Below are positions 27,119 through 39,242 of a stretch of DNA of 64,000 nucleotides, in pieces. The translations under genes were made by a program, and so were the position numbers. Numbering within the stretch: the first letter of the stretch is position 1; each line of letters begins with the position of its first letter. The notes under the pieces are model-generated. The model saw only the letters and a program-made list of their open reading frames with translations. It searched no databases and was not told where the DNA came from. The stretch is taken from contig CM041083.1 of assembly GCA_023079485.1 (NCBI GenBank), positions 178,330,480 through 178,394,479 on the forward strand, written 5' to 3'. This stretch comes from Archilochus colubris. Lineage: Eukaryota > Chordata > Aves > Apodiformes > Trochilidae.

Positions 27119-29459
27119 TATGGTCATCAATTCATTGCCATCTTCTCTGTGTGCCCAAAGCTGATTTAAATAAGAGGTATTAAAAGACCCCAGGATATCA
27201 GATCAGAGGAGCTTTATGCCCCCAAACAAAACTGCAGACTCTTACGTAGTTACGAAGCAGTGGAGATACATTCAATACATGTTCTCAGCTTTTGTGGTGG
27301 GATATTCCTGTCCTGGAGTTATGCTGAGTGGAGCTGATTTTTGGGAGTTCAGGGCAAATTTTATAGTAGTCAGCAATAGAAGGACATTCCCAGATATCAT
27401 TGTTCTCTTACTCAAGGTGCACAACTCAAGGAGAGAAAATGGTAGCAGAAATGCCAGATATTTCAATTTAAATACTTCTGCCTTGTGCCATCAAGAGCCA
27501 CACTCTTGGGTCTGTGTTTCTTGATTTCCCATAGACTCTCAAGGCTGAAGAGCATAGGTGTCACCTCACCCTGTTTATCTGGTAAACCATATCATCAAGG
27601 ATCACTAAGCATCCAAAAGTGAAGCTGAGAGACTCCTTACCTTTGAATAAGTATTTTGTAACAGAAGGAAGTGTCAGCAAATATTTGCATGAGCTGGCAA
27701 AGATCACTTTACCCTGACGTAATCCCCCCAGAGAGTTGGATTCTGAATGGGTTATATATGAGTGACTTAGATTTATGACACTAATGCTTTTTGCTATCAC
27801 AATAGATACTGGTAAGTGCAATGCTGGGTCAATAACTCCATTAAATTGTAGATTGGTCCATGTATATATGCCATTTTTAGTATCAGTACCTGCGTACACT
27901 TTAGTTTGGTTTTCTCTCATGATGTTGTTCATAATCCAAATGCTTCCAGTGCTTCAACACTGCCTGTGCTGAAAAGCAAGTCAGCAACCTGTCCCTGGGC
28001 AGCTGGACTGTCGCCAGCACTGTCCTGTGGGGAGAGGTCAGGTGTAGCAAAGCTACCTGGAAGCCTGGAGGTCCCTAGGGATGTCCTGCTGCCCTCACAG
28101 CTCTGCTGCCCATTACCCTGGTTCAGTGTGAGCTCTCCTTGCTGCTGGACAACTGCTGCTGATTGATGCAAAACCACTAAAGCCTTATGGGCTGTGTCTG
28201 CAGTCTTGTTATACTGCTTGTGCCACTTCCCTAATGAATTAATTCTCTGCCTCTCCCCTTGGCATGGTAGCTGTGGGATAACCCTCAGCCACTCTCCCAA
28301 AGCAGAAACACCTGGACTTAAACTGTGACTGGTGTCAGGTTTTTTTGGCTTGACACTCAGTTATTCTGTGCATCTGGCACTGCAGAATGACAGATGGTGC
28401 TTTGTCCAGTGCCTGGAGCTGTTTGAAGCACCCAGCTCTGCTCTCACCCTTTTCTCAGTTTCATGGTTTTGTCATATGAGGACCACTGGGATCTGTGTGG
28501 ATGCTGAAAGACAGCAGAAGGAGTAACTCTTTCCCTAGAGAAGTACAGTGGCATCTCAAGGTGTGATGGTGGAAGTGTGAGGTTGGATCAAGTCAGCAGC
28601 AACTTGTTATGGATGCCACAAACCCTAGTGGCATATTTTTAGTGCCAGAGGGCATCTCAAGGATTATATGGGAGATTTGCTCAGGTCAGTCGATACAGAG
28701 ATGCTTGGAACAGCCTTGGATGTATGGTCTCTGGGATTGTATTGAGATGATAATTGTTAAGAGGAAACAAAATCCAAAGACTGCTGTTATTTTTAAAAGC
28801 GCTACCTTGAAGGGCAAAAATATCTCTAGTAAAAGTGAAGCTCTTTCTTCAGATACCTTTTCCCTTGCAGTGAAAGTCTCCTACATGTTAGAGAAGTGAT
28901 TAAAGAGCTAAAGAGCTGCCATGAATATCTTGTTAATTCCTTTGTGCTGTGCTGCTTGGTGAACCTTTATAAATGAGATTATTTATTCTTCAGTTCCTCC
29001 ATTGTAATTCTCTTGCCCTTGTCTATGTGTGGTAGCAAAAGCAAAGCAAATATAACTAAAATGTCAGCTTCTGAAAAGCAGTATTTCCCTCAGTTACATA
29101 AAGTTATTTTAAGTGCACATACATAAAAAAAAAAAGCTGAAAAATAATACAAGAATAAAATGAATATGGAGAAAAAAAAAGGATAACAACCCTTAAAAGA
29201 GGAAAGCATCTACCTTCTTCACATTAAACTCTAACTTCAGTTTTCTGTCTTGTTTTGCAATGAGGTGATGAAATACTGTCATGACAAGTACCAGTTACAC
29301 TGTGCTTCAGGAACAGCAGGGCTGGTTGCAATTCCTAAAACTGTTTCTAGGAGCAGGCAAAATTCCCAGAACGTCTTTGGGATTTGCTAGCCTTTTCAAA
29401 GAAGGAGCAATTTCACTCAGGAGATGCATGCACTACTTTCAGCTTTGTTTCATTTGTGA
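27119..29459. other. Non-coding or unrecognised stretch
   Basis: Two minus-strand open frames of 123 codons each, at 27929-28300 and 27561-27932, lie end to end with a 4-base overlap (ATGA) in different frames. I recognise no domain in either. A relic of an unrecognised gene or mobile element cannot be excluded. The remaining sequence is AT-rich and unremarkable. Confidence 0.4.
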
Positions 29460-29541
29460 GAATCAAAGAATCGGTCAGGTTGGAAAGGACCTCTGAGATC
29501 ATCAAGTCCAACCCTTGATCCACTATTGCTGTGGTTACTAG
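29460..29541 (-). mobile_element. Very short CR1 3' tail
   Basis: Only the last ~80 bases of CR1 are present. Read on minus it is the 3' UTR block containing TTGGACTTGATGATCTCAG and the GTCCTTTCCAACCTGACCG region, ending in a degenerate ATTC unit. It was truncated just after the ORF2 stop region. Confidence 0.9.
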
Positions 29542-30917
29542 AATAAAATTATAAACAAAGATGTTAGATTAAAAATTAATTTTCAGCTAATGTGCACAAA
29601 CATTGCAACATTTCACCTCACATGTGATGGATATTTCATTGCTTTGTTTTTCTTACATTTTTAGGCTGAGGAAAAGATATCAGAGAAATGCTACTCATGC
29701 CAATGAACACATCATCTTGTTTGACCTTCCAGAAACTATTGATATTATTGATTTCTAAACAGTACAATAATAGGAGAAAGCAGCCCAACCCCTGAGTATG
29801 TTTTGGAGCAGCCTTTTTTTAGAATTAAGAGGCTCTCTTTTGATACATAATTTATTTAAGGCATCTGTGTACTTGAATGCAGAGATGTAGTTCAACATTC
29901 AGTCCACCATCACCATCATTTACTGAAGTACTTTTAATAGATTTATGCAGACAGGAAGGTGACTAACTTTGCTTTCTGTTCTATTATTCATGTGTTGTCC
30001 TGAGGGGACCTTTGTTGATACTTCAGCGTGCCTCCTGAACAACCTTTGTTCAGAGTAGGAAAACTAAGTGGTTTTATCCTGGACAAACAATGAATAATGC
30101 ACAATATTTGAGAAATAACCTAAGGGCACATACTTAGTGTAAAACACTAAACAACGAAACTGCTGAATAAGATGGGTTTCTGCAAGAGTTTTAAAATCAC
30201 TGCTTTAAAATACATAATCCTCTGGACATAGCTTGGTATCACTGCAGCTAGGGTGGTCTGATCCATTTTATCTTTTCTTTCAAGTAGATAGGTAATATAA
30301 AAGATTACCATTGAAAAGATCTAGCTCTGAGTTAGAGCATCTCCTGTTGTTAGGATTTCTAAGGCTGAAGTGTTTGTGGATCAGTCATTCACTAATAAAA
30401 AGATACAAGGGAATGACCTCTGCTGCCACCAAGCTCACAACAACCTAAAAAAACTTCCCTGCCTTGCAGACAATTGAACTGCACTTGGGATTTTCACTAT
30501 TTGCCTTTAGTTCCTGCTCCTGTGTTACATTTGACATTGATCACATGCTAGCTCTGGGGGACACGAAATGATTTTATTCATTGTGTTCTGTCAAAAAAAA
30601 TTACGTTGTAAAGCCAACTGATAGGTTTTTCCTATTTGTTTGTTAAACAGATCCCAGTAACAACAGAATAAAAAAGTTTAACCCAGTACAACAGCAGCTT
30701 TCCTTTAAGTTCTTCATGGTGGGTGATTATATGAGCAATAGTTGTTCAGGCACAGCTGTTTGTTCTGATCTTGTTCTTACTTATTTTTATTTATTAAAAT
30801 TCAGGCAAATAGCCATGAATATATTTATAAAGAATTACAGGCAAAAGAGGGGCAAAACCCCAAGTCACAAATCTTTCTAAAACACCCAGTATTTTATATG
30901 TGAAGGAACTGTGTAAG
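29542..30917. other. AT-rich non-coding stretch
   Basis: No gene or recognised repeat is visible. Confidence 0.5.
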
Positions 30918-31275
30918 ATCATAGAATCATAGAATGGGTAGGATTGGAAGGGAGCTTAAAGCTCATCCAGTTCCAACCCCTGCGTGGGGGGTCCCACTAG
31001 ACCAGGTTGCTCAAGTCCCCATTCAGCCTGGCCTTGACCACTTCCAGGAAGGGAGCAGCCACAACCTACTTGGGTAACCTGTTCCCTCAAATTAAAGAAT
31101 TTCTTCCTAATGTCTACCCTAAATCTCCGCTATTCAAGTTTTCAACCATTTCCTCTTGTTCTCTTACTGCACACCCATGTAAAAAGCCCTACCCCAGCTT
31201 TCTTATAGCTCCCTTCAGATATTGGAAGGTTGCTATAAGGTCACCTTGGAGCCTCCTCTTCTCCAGGCAGAACAT
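30918..31275 (-). mobile_element. CR1 LINE, 5'-truncated, older subfamily
   Basis: The plus strand begins with ATCATAGAATCATAGAATG at 30918, the inverted CR1 terminus. The 3' UTR and ORF2 C-terminal region follow, up to about 31,275 (the complement of the CCTGGAGAAGAGGAGGCTCC block). Its 5' end abuts the start of an oppositely oriented CR1. Confidence 0.92.
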
Positions 31276-32196
31276 TAGGACCTGATATTGGGGCCAACAC
31301 TATTTGACACCTTTACTAATGACCTGGACAATGGGACAGAGTTTGCAGATACAAAGCAGGGAGCAGTGCTGCCAAATTTAGAGGGACCCTGACAGGCTGG
31401 AAAAATGGGCTGGCTGGCATCTCACAGGGTTCAGCAAAGGGAAAAGTCAATGCACCCAATGCATGCCATGCACCAGTACACTCTGGGGACCCACCAGCTG
31501 GAAGGGCTCTTTGCAGAGAAGGACTTGGGGGTCCTAGTGCAGAACAGGTTGATCATGAGCCAGCAATTTGGCTTTGTGGCAAAGAAGACCAAAGCCTTCT
31601 GGGCTACATTATGAATAGATTTTCCAGCAGGTCAATGGAGGTGATCCTCTTTGTTCAGCCCTAGTGGGACACATGAGGAGTTTTGGGGTCCACATATGGG
31701 CTTCCTACCATGGGAGAGACTTGTACGTGCTGAACGGTGTCCAGGAAAGTTCTCTGTGAAGATGTTTCTGTGTCTGGAGCATCTGACATACAGGGACAGG
31801 ATGAGAGAGCTGGGACTGGTGCCCATAAAGAAGAGAAGGCTCAGGGAGGATCTTAGCAATATGTAAACACTTGATGGAGAGGAAGTAAAGAAGGCAGATT
31901 CAGATTCCTCTCTTTGATATCAAAGAACAGGACAAGAAGCCATGACACAAATTTAAATGTGGGAAAATCTGTTTAAACATCAGAAAAAAGTTCATTAATG
32001 TACCATAATCAAACAGTGGAAGAGGCTGCCCAGAGATGTTAAGGAGTTTGTATCCTTGAAGATGTACTAATCCAAGATGTACATGAGTCTGGAGGACCTG
32101 CTTTAGTTTATCCAGCTTTGAACTTAGATGTTGGACTAGATAACCTACAATGGTGCTTTCCAACCTCAATTAGTTTCTGGTTCTGTGATTTTGTAA
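31276..32196 (+). mobile_element. Decayed CR1 LINE with ORF2 3' half
   Basis: Starts inside the reverse transcriptase domain (the region coding for GPTLFDTFTNDLDNGTEF), passes the block equivalent to EKDLGVLVQNRL and the ORF2 C-terminal region (LEHLTYRDRMRELGL), and ends at a degenerate GGTTCTGTGATTTTGT tail. Frameshifts and stops break it into several short frames, so it is an old insertion. Confidence 0.9.
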
Positions 32197-34752
32197 CCCA
32201 TTTTTTAACAATTTGTCTTTAATTTTTTGCATCTTATCAGAAGACAACAGGGACACCAAGGTTTACACTAAAGAAAAGTAGTATCTTTGCACAAGCAAGT
32301 AGCTTCTAAGTATTAACAATGAGAGATATTTTAGCCAGAAATTTATTTTTCTTCTTTCATATTTATAGGCAATTAAATTACTGCAATTGGTAAAGCAGAA
32401 AATACAAATTTGAATTAATTTGTTTATTTTAATAAATAACATACTTTAAATAATAATCTGTTGGAACAACTTACTGATGGTTGTAGAAAAATATCATTCT
32501 GTCTCTTTAAATCAAATCTGGGTGGAGAGTCAAGGCTGGATAAAGATCAAGTTCTACTTTATCCCACAGTTCAAGAGAAAGAACCATTTTAGGTGAGGAT
32601 TTTGTCAAGGAGAGGAAAATATGACAAATTGTGTGACAATATGTTATCCTAGGAAAGAGCCCAGAGAGGTGTATTCAAGGCCAATTTCTTTTCCCATCCC
32701 CACTATATTGCCAGCCCAATGCACAAGGGTTGCTACAGAAGTGCAGTAGTTGTTTTATCAGGAAGGCAATTTCACCTCCAGGGCAGCCACATGAAATCCA
32801 GCTTATCAGTAGCTGGCAGCCCCTCTGTTTGTAGAGGCAATGTGTATTTTAGGTGGCATAGCAGCCGTGCTGGGGTGCCTTGCTCTGACTGCTGCCCCAG
32901 CATGTGGCACCCATGGCACAAGCAGTAGAGATGCTTTGTTCTTTCCCTGGCATCCCCATACACTGTCTAGTCTGGGTGCATCCAAAACGCTGCTCTGTTT
33001 GAGGAGAGGCACTTCCCAGAGCACCCAGAGCAGTCAGAACCCACATCTCCTCCATGACACCATCAGAGGAACCACCAATACAAACCAGCAAGCTGCTCTT
33101 TCTGCTCTGGCCCCAGACTCCTGCTCTGCCCTCAGCAGGTGCATGCTGAACCCAGGAGACTCTGGAGACCATTCAGGCCAAGCAGGACAGCATCTGTCAA
33201 ATGAAGACACCAAGTGAGTTAGCCAGTACTGGAGAGTAAGGTCAACTGGGTCACTGACTGAGAGAATCTTCTGCTACCTACGTGCCAATGTGGATTTTTT
33301 CAGAGAGAAAGTCATGCTGAAGTGTGTGTGCTGTATTAATACTTGGGTCAAAACCTCAGAGTTGGGCTCATTGCCACAGTACAATGACCTTATTATTGGT
33401 CTTGACTTCTTGCTGTCATAGTGGTTCAAGTATATCCATCATATTTCACAGTCTGGGTGGGCCTGAAGCACTCACTCAGTTTCTTCGTCTCAGCTGAGGA
33501 ATGTTAACTCTTCAAGCTCTCCTTGTTTTCAGCTGAAAATTTTGCTTTTCCCTTTTTCTAAGAGCTTGATCCCTCTATTTATAACCAGTAGGCAGCTCAT
33601 ATGCAGTGCAGTTATATATCTAAGGTAATTATGAATACATAACAAACAACGTGGAATTGTTCTTCCTTGCAAATGCCTCAGTCCCATAAATGGTTCCCCA
33701 AGCACGTGCTGACCATGGTGCCTGCGTGCCTCTGCTTCATAAAACCTGATGCAATGAAAACTCAATTGACTGCTTTCAAGGGTTGTTCTGAGAGCTTCAT
33801 TATTTAATTTTTATTTCAGTCTGGGCTCTGTTGCTTACACAGGAAGTTTCACTTGACTTTTAGTACCTTAAAAATATTGTAATAACACCACTCAGGTCTT
33901 GCAGTTGTGAGTCGTGATTTAAAGTGCACAAAGAGACATTCACAACTCTGCAGAGCTCACATGTTACTTGAATATTACAAGATTATATATAGATTTACAC
34001 ATTGCATAGAATGTTCTGGCCTCCTCCCACCAAGGACTTCCAAACCTGAGAGGAACACCTCTCCATAAGGATATATACTGACACTGGTTGCAGAGACCAA
34101 ATGAGACTCATATGAAGATTATTGCTGGCAAGTCCAGATGCACTGACACCCTAGGGTACAGGGATGAATAGTAAAAATGCTTTCTTCAGCCCCAGTGCAC
34201 AGTCTGCCTGTGTTTGAATCTGCAGTATGTACTTTCCCTGATGAATGCAACACTTGTGAGCTTATTTTCCAGGAAGACGAATACAGAGATGGTAATGGCC
34301 GAAAAGAGCACGCATATGGATCTCAAAGAGGTTTATGCAGTTGTAAGGCAGCTAGGTGCTGTTTCTCTTATCTTGCTGAAAAAGAGTCTCATATGATATG
34401 TTTAAAAACCTAGTTCCAGTCTTATGAGTTATTGTTTTAAAATTGAAGCATAAATGATGAACTATGGATGAGGGAATTATCTGTCCATGTTCCTGAAGTG
34501 GCCAAGGTGTTTTTGTATTTTTTGGAAAATTACCCTTCTTCAATGACTGTCCAGTGACTGCTTCAGCTCCTTAAGGAAACTCATTATGACAGTATAGAGA
34601 ATGAAGTTCATGGCACTGAGTGTAGGCAGAACAAATTACAGAGTCTAGGGGGAAAAAAAAAGATAATGCATACGCTCAGTTGTAGGAATGCTAACGAATC
34701 AAACATGTCTATATGTAATCTTTACTTTACCTCCTTTATTTTATGTCACTAC
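32197..34752. other. Non-coding stretch
   Basis: No recognised gene. 32.7-33.2 kb is GC-richer, with overlapping open frames on both strands and no motif I can identify. Confidence 0.5.
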
Positions 34753-34801
34753 TTTTTTTTCTTTTTCTTTTTTCTTTTTTTTTTTTTTTTTTTTTTTTTT
34801 T
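34753..34801 (+). repeat. Poly-T / T-rich tract
   Basis: A 49-base tract of T with three interrupting C bases, the last 27 or so being pure T. On minus this is a poly-A run. I see no processed gene copy next to it. It lies about 0.6 kb beyond the last recognisable RXFP2 remnant. Confidence 0.95.
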
Positions 34802-35329
34802 CAGAGAGCAACCATAGCATTATTTTTATAAGAAGAGGGCTTGAATTCAAAGCTGGTCATTGTAGTTTTCATTGAACTCACCATAAGATGGCGAAAAAAA
34901 AAGAGCTTTTCACCAGAGAGTCTTTCTCTAGTGGAACTTAATAAATGCACTAAACAAAGACTGAAGTCTGTCTTGCTTTAGGATAGTATTTAATATAAAT
35001 CCAAATCCCATGATTATTTTTAACATGGCAATTTTTATGAGTAGGCTTCCAAATGCCCTACAAAAGCTAAAAAAAAAAGGGGAACCTGGAGTACAGAGGG
35101 GTGAAATGACTGGCTCAGAGGGCCCTGAGCTGAGCTGTGTATGGAGCTTCACCATCCTGAACCCCAGGCCAGCCACGGCTGTAAATCTTCCGAAAACCCT
35201 CACGATGGCCACGTTTTATTTTTAACAACCTATATGTAGTCACATGTAATGAGTTGAAGATTGCATGTATGTACTTTAAAGCTCAATATAGGGAAAGTCA
35301 AATATTTCGTCCAACACTTAAGCTGCACC

Positions 35330-35750
35330 AATGGGTAGCTAGAATTCCTCTGGCAGAAATGGCCTGGTTTAAACTGAATCTTTAACAGAAGAAATTCCAT
35401 ACTTGTACATCACTACCTCAAATTTCCACCTGGGATAAAGAGAAGATTTCAGTGACAAAGACAGGAGTCCAGCAGATGGCATCAGTGAATACTATTAAAA
35501 AAATCATCAACTGACAATAGCAACATCCATATGAAAACAAGTCCTGACCTCTGATGCCTGAAGGGCAGTTTTTTGAACAGAACAAAACATGCTTGCCTAT
35601 GAATGCACAGTGATGATGAAGGCTAAGAGGTACACATCTGTGAGGAAACAAGATTCAAAACAAATGTCACTGAAGTGGTTCTTCCTCTCCTCCTTTTCCC
35701 CAGCTACTTCTGTGTTTTATTCCCTTCCATTATTTTGGTATAATTTTACA
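35330..35750 (-). pseudogene. RXFP2: RXFP2 remnant: 7TM exon (TM5 to TM7 region), broken
   Basis: The minus strand reads, in one frame from about 35,665, VYLLAFIITVHS, then an in-frame TAG (35597-35599) where a Tyr is expected, then ASMFCSVQKTALQASEVR and TCFHMDVAIV. A net 2-base insertion near 35,510 shifts to the frame reading IFLIVFTDAICWTPVFVTEI and FSLSQVEI, followed by a TGA at 35418-35420. Beyond it a degraded TM7 match (around the NSALNP position) continues to about 35,330 with more stops. Upstream, weak similarity to the second extracellular loop extends to about 35,750. The order matches TM5, the third intracellular loop and TM6 of RXFP2. Three independent lesions in about 250 bases exclude a working receptor. 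Confidence 0.9.
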
Positions 35751-36699
35751 TAAATGTATCTGTAGTACATTGATACCAACTTTATGTTAAAAGCATCTCA
35801 CTGTTGTCTAGCATGACACAGCCTGCTCACACACCACGTGTTCCCATCTGTTACACAGTGAGATGGCAAGAAGATGGAAGAAGTTACCATAGAAACAGTT
35901 AATGCACAGCATGGATGGACCCATGGCTCCATGGAGATCTGCTCTCCTGACTGAAAATGAAGCAGTAAATCTGAAAGTGACAAACCAATCTCAGGAGTGT
36001 GTTCATTTCAGACTGGCTTCCTCACTTCTGCATAAAAATCAATTCAGATTTTAGTTGCCCTGAGAAGTGTTACAGAGTGAGGCTTTTAAGAGTGCATCAG
36101 AAGGCAACCCCATGGATTGGGGTCCTCCAATAAGCAGCTGAGAGCCATTGAAAGAGCAATTTATGTCAAGATCTTAGCACCTGAGTACAGGCTCTTCCTC
36201 AGAAATATGGATTAAAACAAACTAAAAGAACTGAAAAGTGTGATGTAATAATTTCACTGGTGGGAAATAACTACATGAATCTGATTGACTTTTTTACTTT
36301 CTACTCCATATGATTCTAATTCTAATTCATTTATGTTGGTGAAACACTGGGAAATTTTACTGAAAAGTAGTGAGCAAATGCTTTAAATATACTCTACTTA
36401 CATGCTTAGTGAAACCCAGGCTGGCATAAAAAAATAATTGAACACTGTGTTTTTGGCTTCAGAATTCATGTGCTATAGGGCTACAAGCCCCCTGGTCACA
36501 AAAAGGAGAGTTGAAGCTGGTGTCAGGCTGTGAGTGAAAGTGATGTCAGTTCTTAATTGAAGTAAGTTAAAATTTGGGGGAGGAATAGCATAAAAGAGAA
36601 CAAAGAGACACACAGAGTAAAAACAGACCTTACATAACACTGAAACAGCAAGAATTAGAGAAAAACACATCCCAAGTACTCAACAGCTTGTCCTTGAGA

Positions 36700-37165
36700 C
36701 AGACCTACAATACAGATGAGAGGGAGGGGAGTGAGTACTCCACACAGTGTAACTTGGCAGTAGCCTTGAGCACTATGTAGAAAACACTGAGTAAATGGAT
36801 TCTCTGTATGAACACCTCATCAGTATATTAATGAGCTATTAGCATAACGAAACACTTACCCATAGGCTAGAGGGACCCCAACTAGCGGAGAGCCCCCTGC
36901 TTTTGGAGCATGCACAGTGAAATCTTTAAGCACTGTCAATTTAATGGAAGAACTACTGAACCAATTGAGTGACAGAATATAGTTAGAGATAAAGTAATTT
37001 TACATGTTTCTGAGTATAAAAGTAGCCCATGTTTCAGGAAGCTGAATTTGCTTTGTGGAATACCACCTTCCTCCCTTTTCTGCACAGGACTGGATATTAA
37101 AGACCTTAACTCTGTGTTTAGATCAGCTTATTGCAACCTGGGTGATGGAACCCACTTTTGAGATA
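36700..37165 (+). repeat. LTR-like segment with TATA box and ATTAAA signal
   Basis: The plus strand has GAGTATAAAAGTAG (about 37,012-37,025), then about 75 bases later GGATATTAAAGACC, which could be a poly-A signal in an R region, and then a block ending near GAACCCACTTTTGAGATAATA. This U3-TATA-R-U5 arrangement resembles an avian endogenous-retrovirus LTR, but the 5' boundary, terminal TG/CA and primer-binding site are not resolved. The block 37090-37157 recurs at 37540-37607. Confidence 0.4.
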
Positions 37166-37539
37166 ATAAAAGTGTTGTCAAACCTCACATCCAACAATGT
37201 GGGGTCCAACTCCCTAGCTGTGGCCATTACAGTGGCTTTTGCAGACAGCAGAGTATTGAATCACTGCAATATTTGGAACACAGGCAGCCAGCCCTGGAGA
37301 GAGGCTGCAGCAGTGTCCGCTCAGGGTGTGGGTATGGCAGTGGTGGAGTTTCAGCAAGGAAAAACCTGAAGAGATCTCAGGCACAGTGTGTGACACCTGT
37401 CACTAGACAGGTGACTATACATTATACACATGTCACTATGGAACACACAGAAGTCTCTGATATCTTGCCTGGGATTCACCTCTTCTAATTTCACACATCC
37501 ACAATATGTATCTGCTAACAAGGTGAACTCTGCACATAA

Positions 37540-37607
37540 CTGGATATTAAATACCTCAGCTCTGTGTGTAGATCATCTTATTGCAATCTGGGTGATGGAA
37601 TCCACTT
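37540..37607 (+). repeat. Second copy of the LTR-like R/U5 block
   Basis: Direct repeat of 37090-37157 exactly 450 bases downstream, with about 61 of 68 positions identical. It contains the same GGATATTAAA and GGGTGATGGAA landmarks. It could be the partial second LTR of a collapsed element or a local duplication. The 380 bases between the copies show no retroviral gene I can recognise. Confidence 0.7.
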
Positions 37608-37619
37608 CAGCCATTTACA

Positions 37620-39242
37620 AAACTAAAGAACTGGGCCAGTCGTGCCTTGGCTGACTTTACAGTCAGTGAAGTCAAGAGATGCTTTTGGGATATGATTCAT
37701 TAGGCCTACTTTGAATGTCTTTTCAAGAATTAGGTAAATTGCACAATTCATCGACTCCAAAGGGAACACAAAGTGACTACTTCATAGATGTCTGCACTGT
37801 GAGTGTCTGAACTCATGCAAGATAAAATCTTCCCTGTGTGAAGATATCATGTAGTCAGAAAGCAGTTTGTGGGCTTGGCTAAATCTAACAAAGACAGGGG
37901 AGGTAATAAAAGGCCTGATATGTTTTTAAAGGATTAATCACCAGAAAACAGTGTCACGTGGTTGTACCATAAGCTTGCAAAGAAGTAGGATTTGGCCACT
38001 GCAAGTCTGAATTTGCTCTCACAGATCTATTGGCTCCAGGATTCTTAACTTTGGAACGACTGCTGGACAGGATATGGTGCCATAGTTTGGAAATACATTT
38101 TGAAAAATACAATTCAAAAAGAACAGAAGGACTTATTAGTCCCTGTGACAAAAAAGGAGTTATGATTTTTTGACACATCAAGCAATAAATTCAGACATCA
38201 AGTAGTCTGACATTAGATAACTTGTGCATAATCTTTAATGCAGAATTAATTGCAGTAAATAATCAAATAAAATGTTTAATCTTCATAAGCTCTTTGTACA
38301 CATTTTGGCTACCAAAAGTCAAAGAATGCAATCAGAAAATAGTACAAAAACAGACACTGTATAATATTTTTAAATATTTTGCAACCAATATATTTGTGTC
38401 TAGAATGCAAACTGAAATTATTGTAACATAGATGATGTTATCTATTATATATAATGTCATAATGCAGTATGCAGTAGTATGCTGGAAGAGAAGAAATGTT
38501 AACAAAATAATTGCTGGTGAATATATAGGGCATTATGTAAAAAGTATTAAATCAAGGGAGGATTTACATAAGAGGTTGGTAGCAGCTCATATGGTTGGTC
38601 CCCAGTAACAACACCAGTGGTAAGGCCCACAATCACCTGTGGTTTCCTTCAGGTTGCTGTAATGTGCAGTTAAGGCAGTGCCCTTTATTCATTTCAGGGG
38701 ATGGGTCACAGCTGGTATATTTTTTGTTTTCACAAACCTTGTAAGGACTTTGCTCTGCTACTGCTAGTTTGTTGTAGACACAGATGGATGTTCTTCATGC
38801 TAAAGTGCTTCAAAAAAAGATCTTTTACTGTCCTTGGCAGAAAGACTTTGCCTGCATTAATGGATTGTGGACTGCCTGTGATGAACATTGGTAATGAACA
38901 TTATTGAGAACGAACATTAAGGGACACTGACATCTTAAATGTTTCAGTTCCTTGGCCATTATTCAGATCAGTATTTCTGTGCTTCAGTGGCAGAGCTTTT
39001 GTAAAGAAGTTTTGTGGGACAGGACATAAAAGCTCTCATACAGTAAAGCCTACAAGAACAAGGTTATTTTGAAATACATCCTTATATCTGATTGAGTTCT
39101 ACAAGATTTAAAAATAGGTTCACATACATAAAAAATAAAAACATGAAGGCTAGATGTAAAAAAAGAATTCTAAGGTGTTATAATTATAGCTGTGAAATAT
39201 ATGAACAATGACATATCAAATTTTGTATGTTGTGGTCCTATT
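37620..39242. other. AT-rich non-coding stretch (former RXFP2 intron)
   Basis: No exon remnant, gene or repeat was recognised. Confidence 0.5.
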
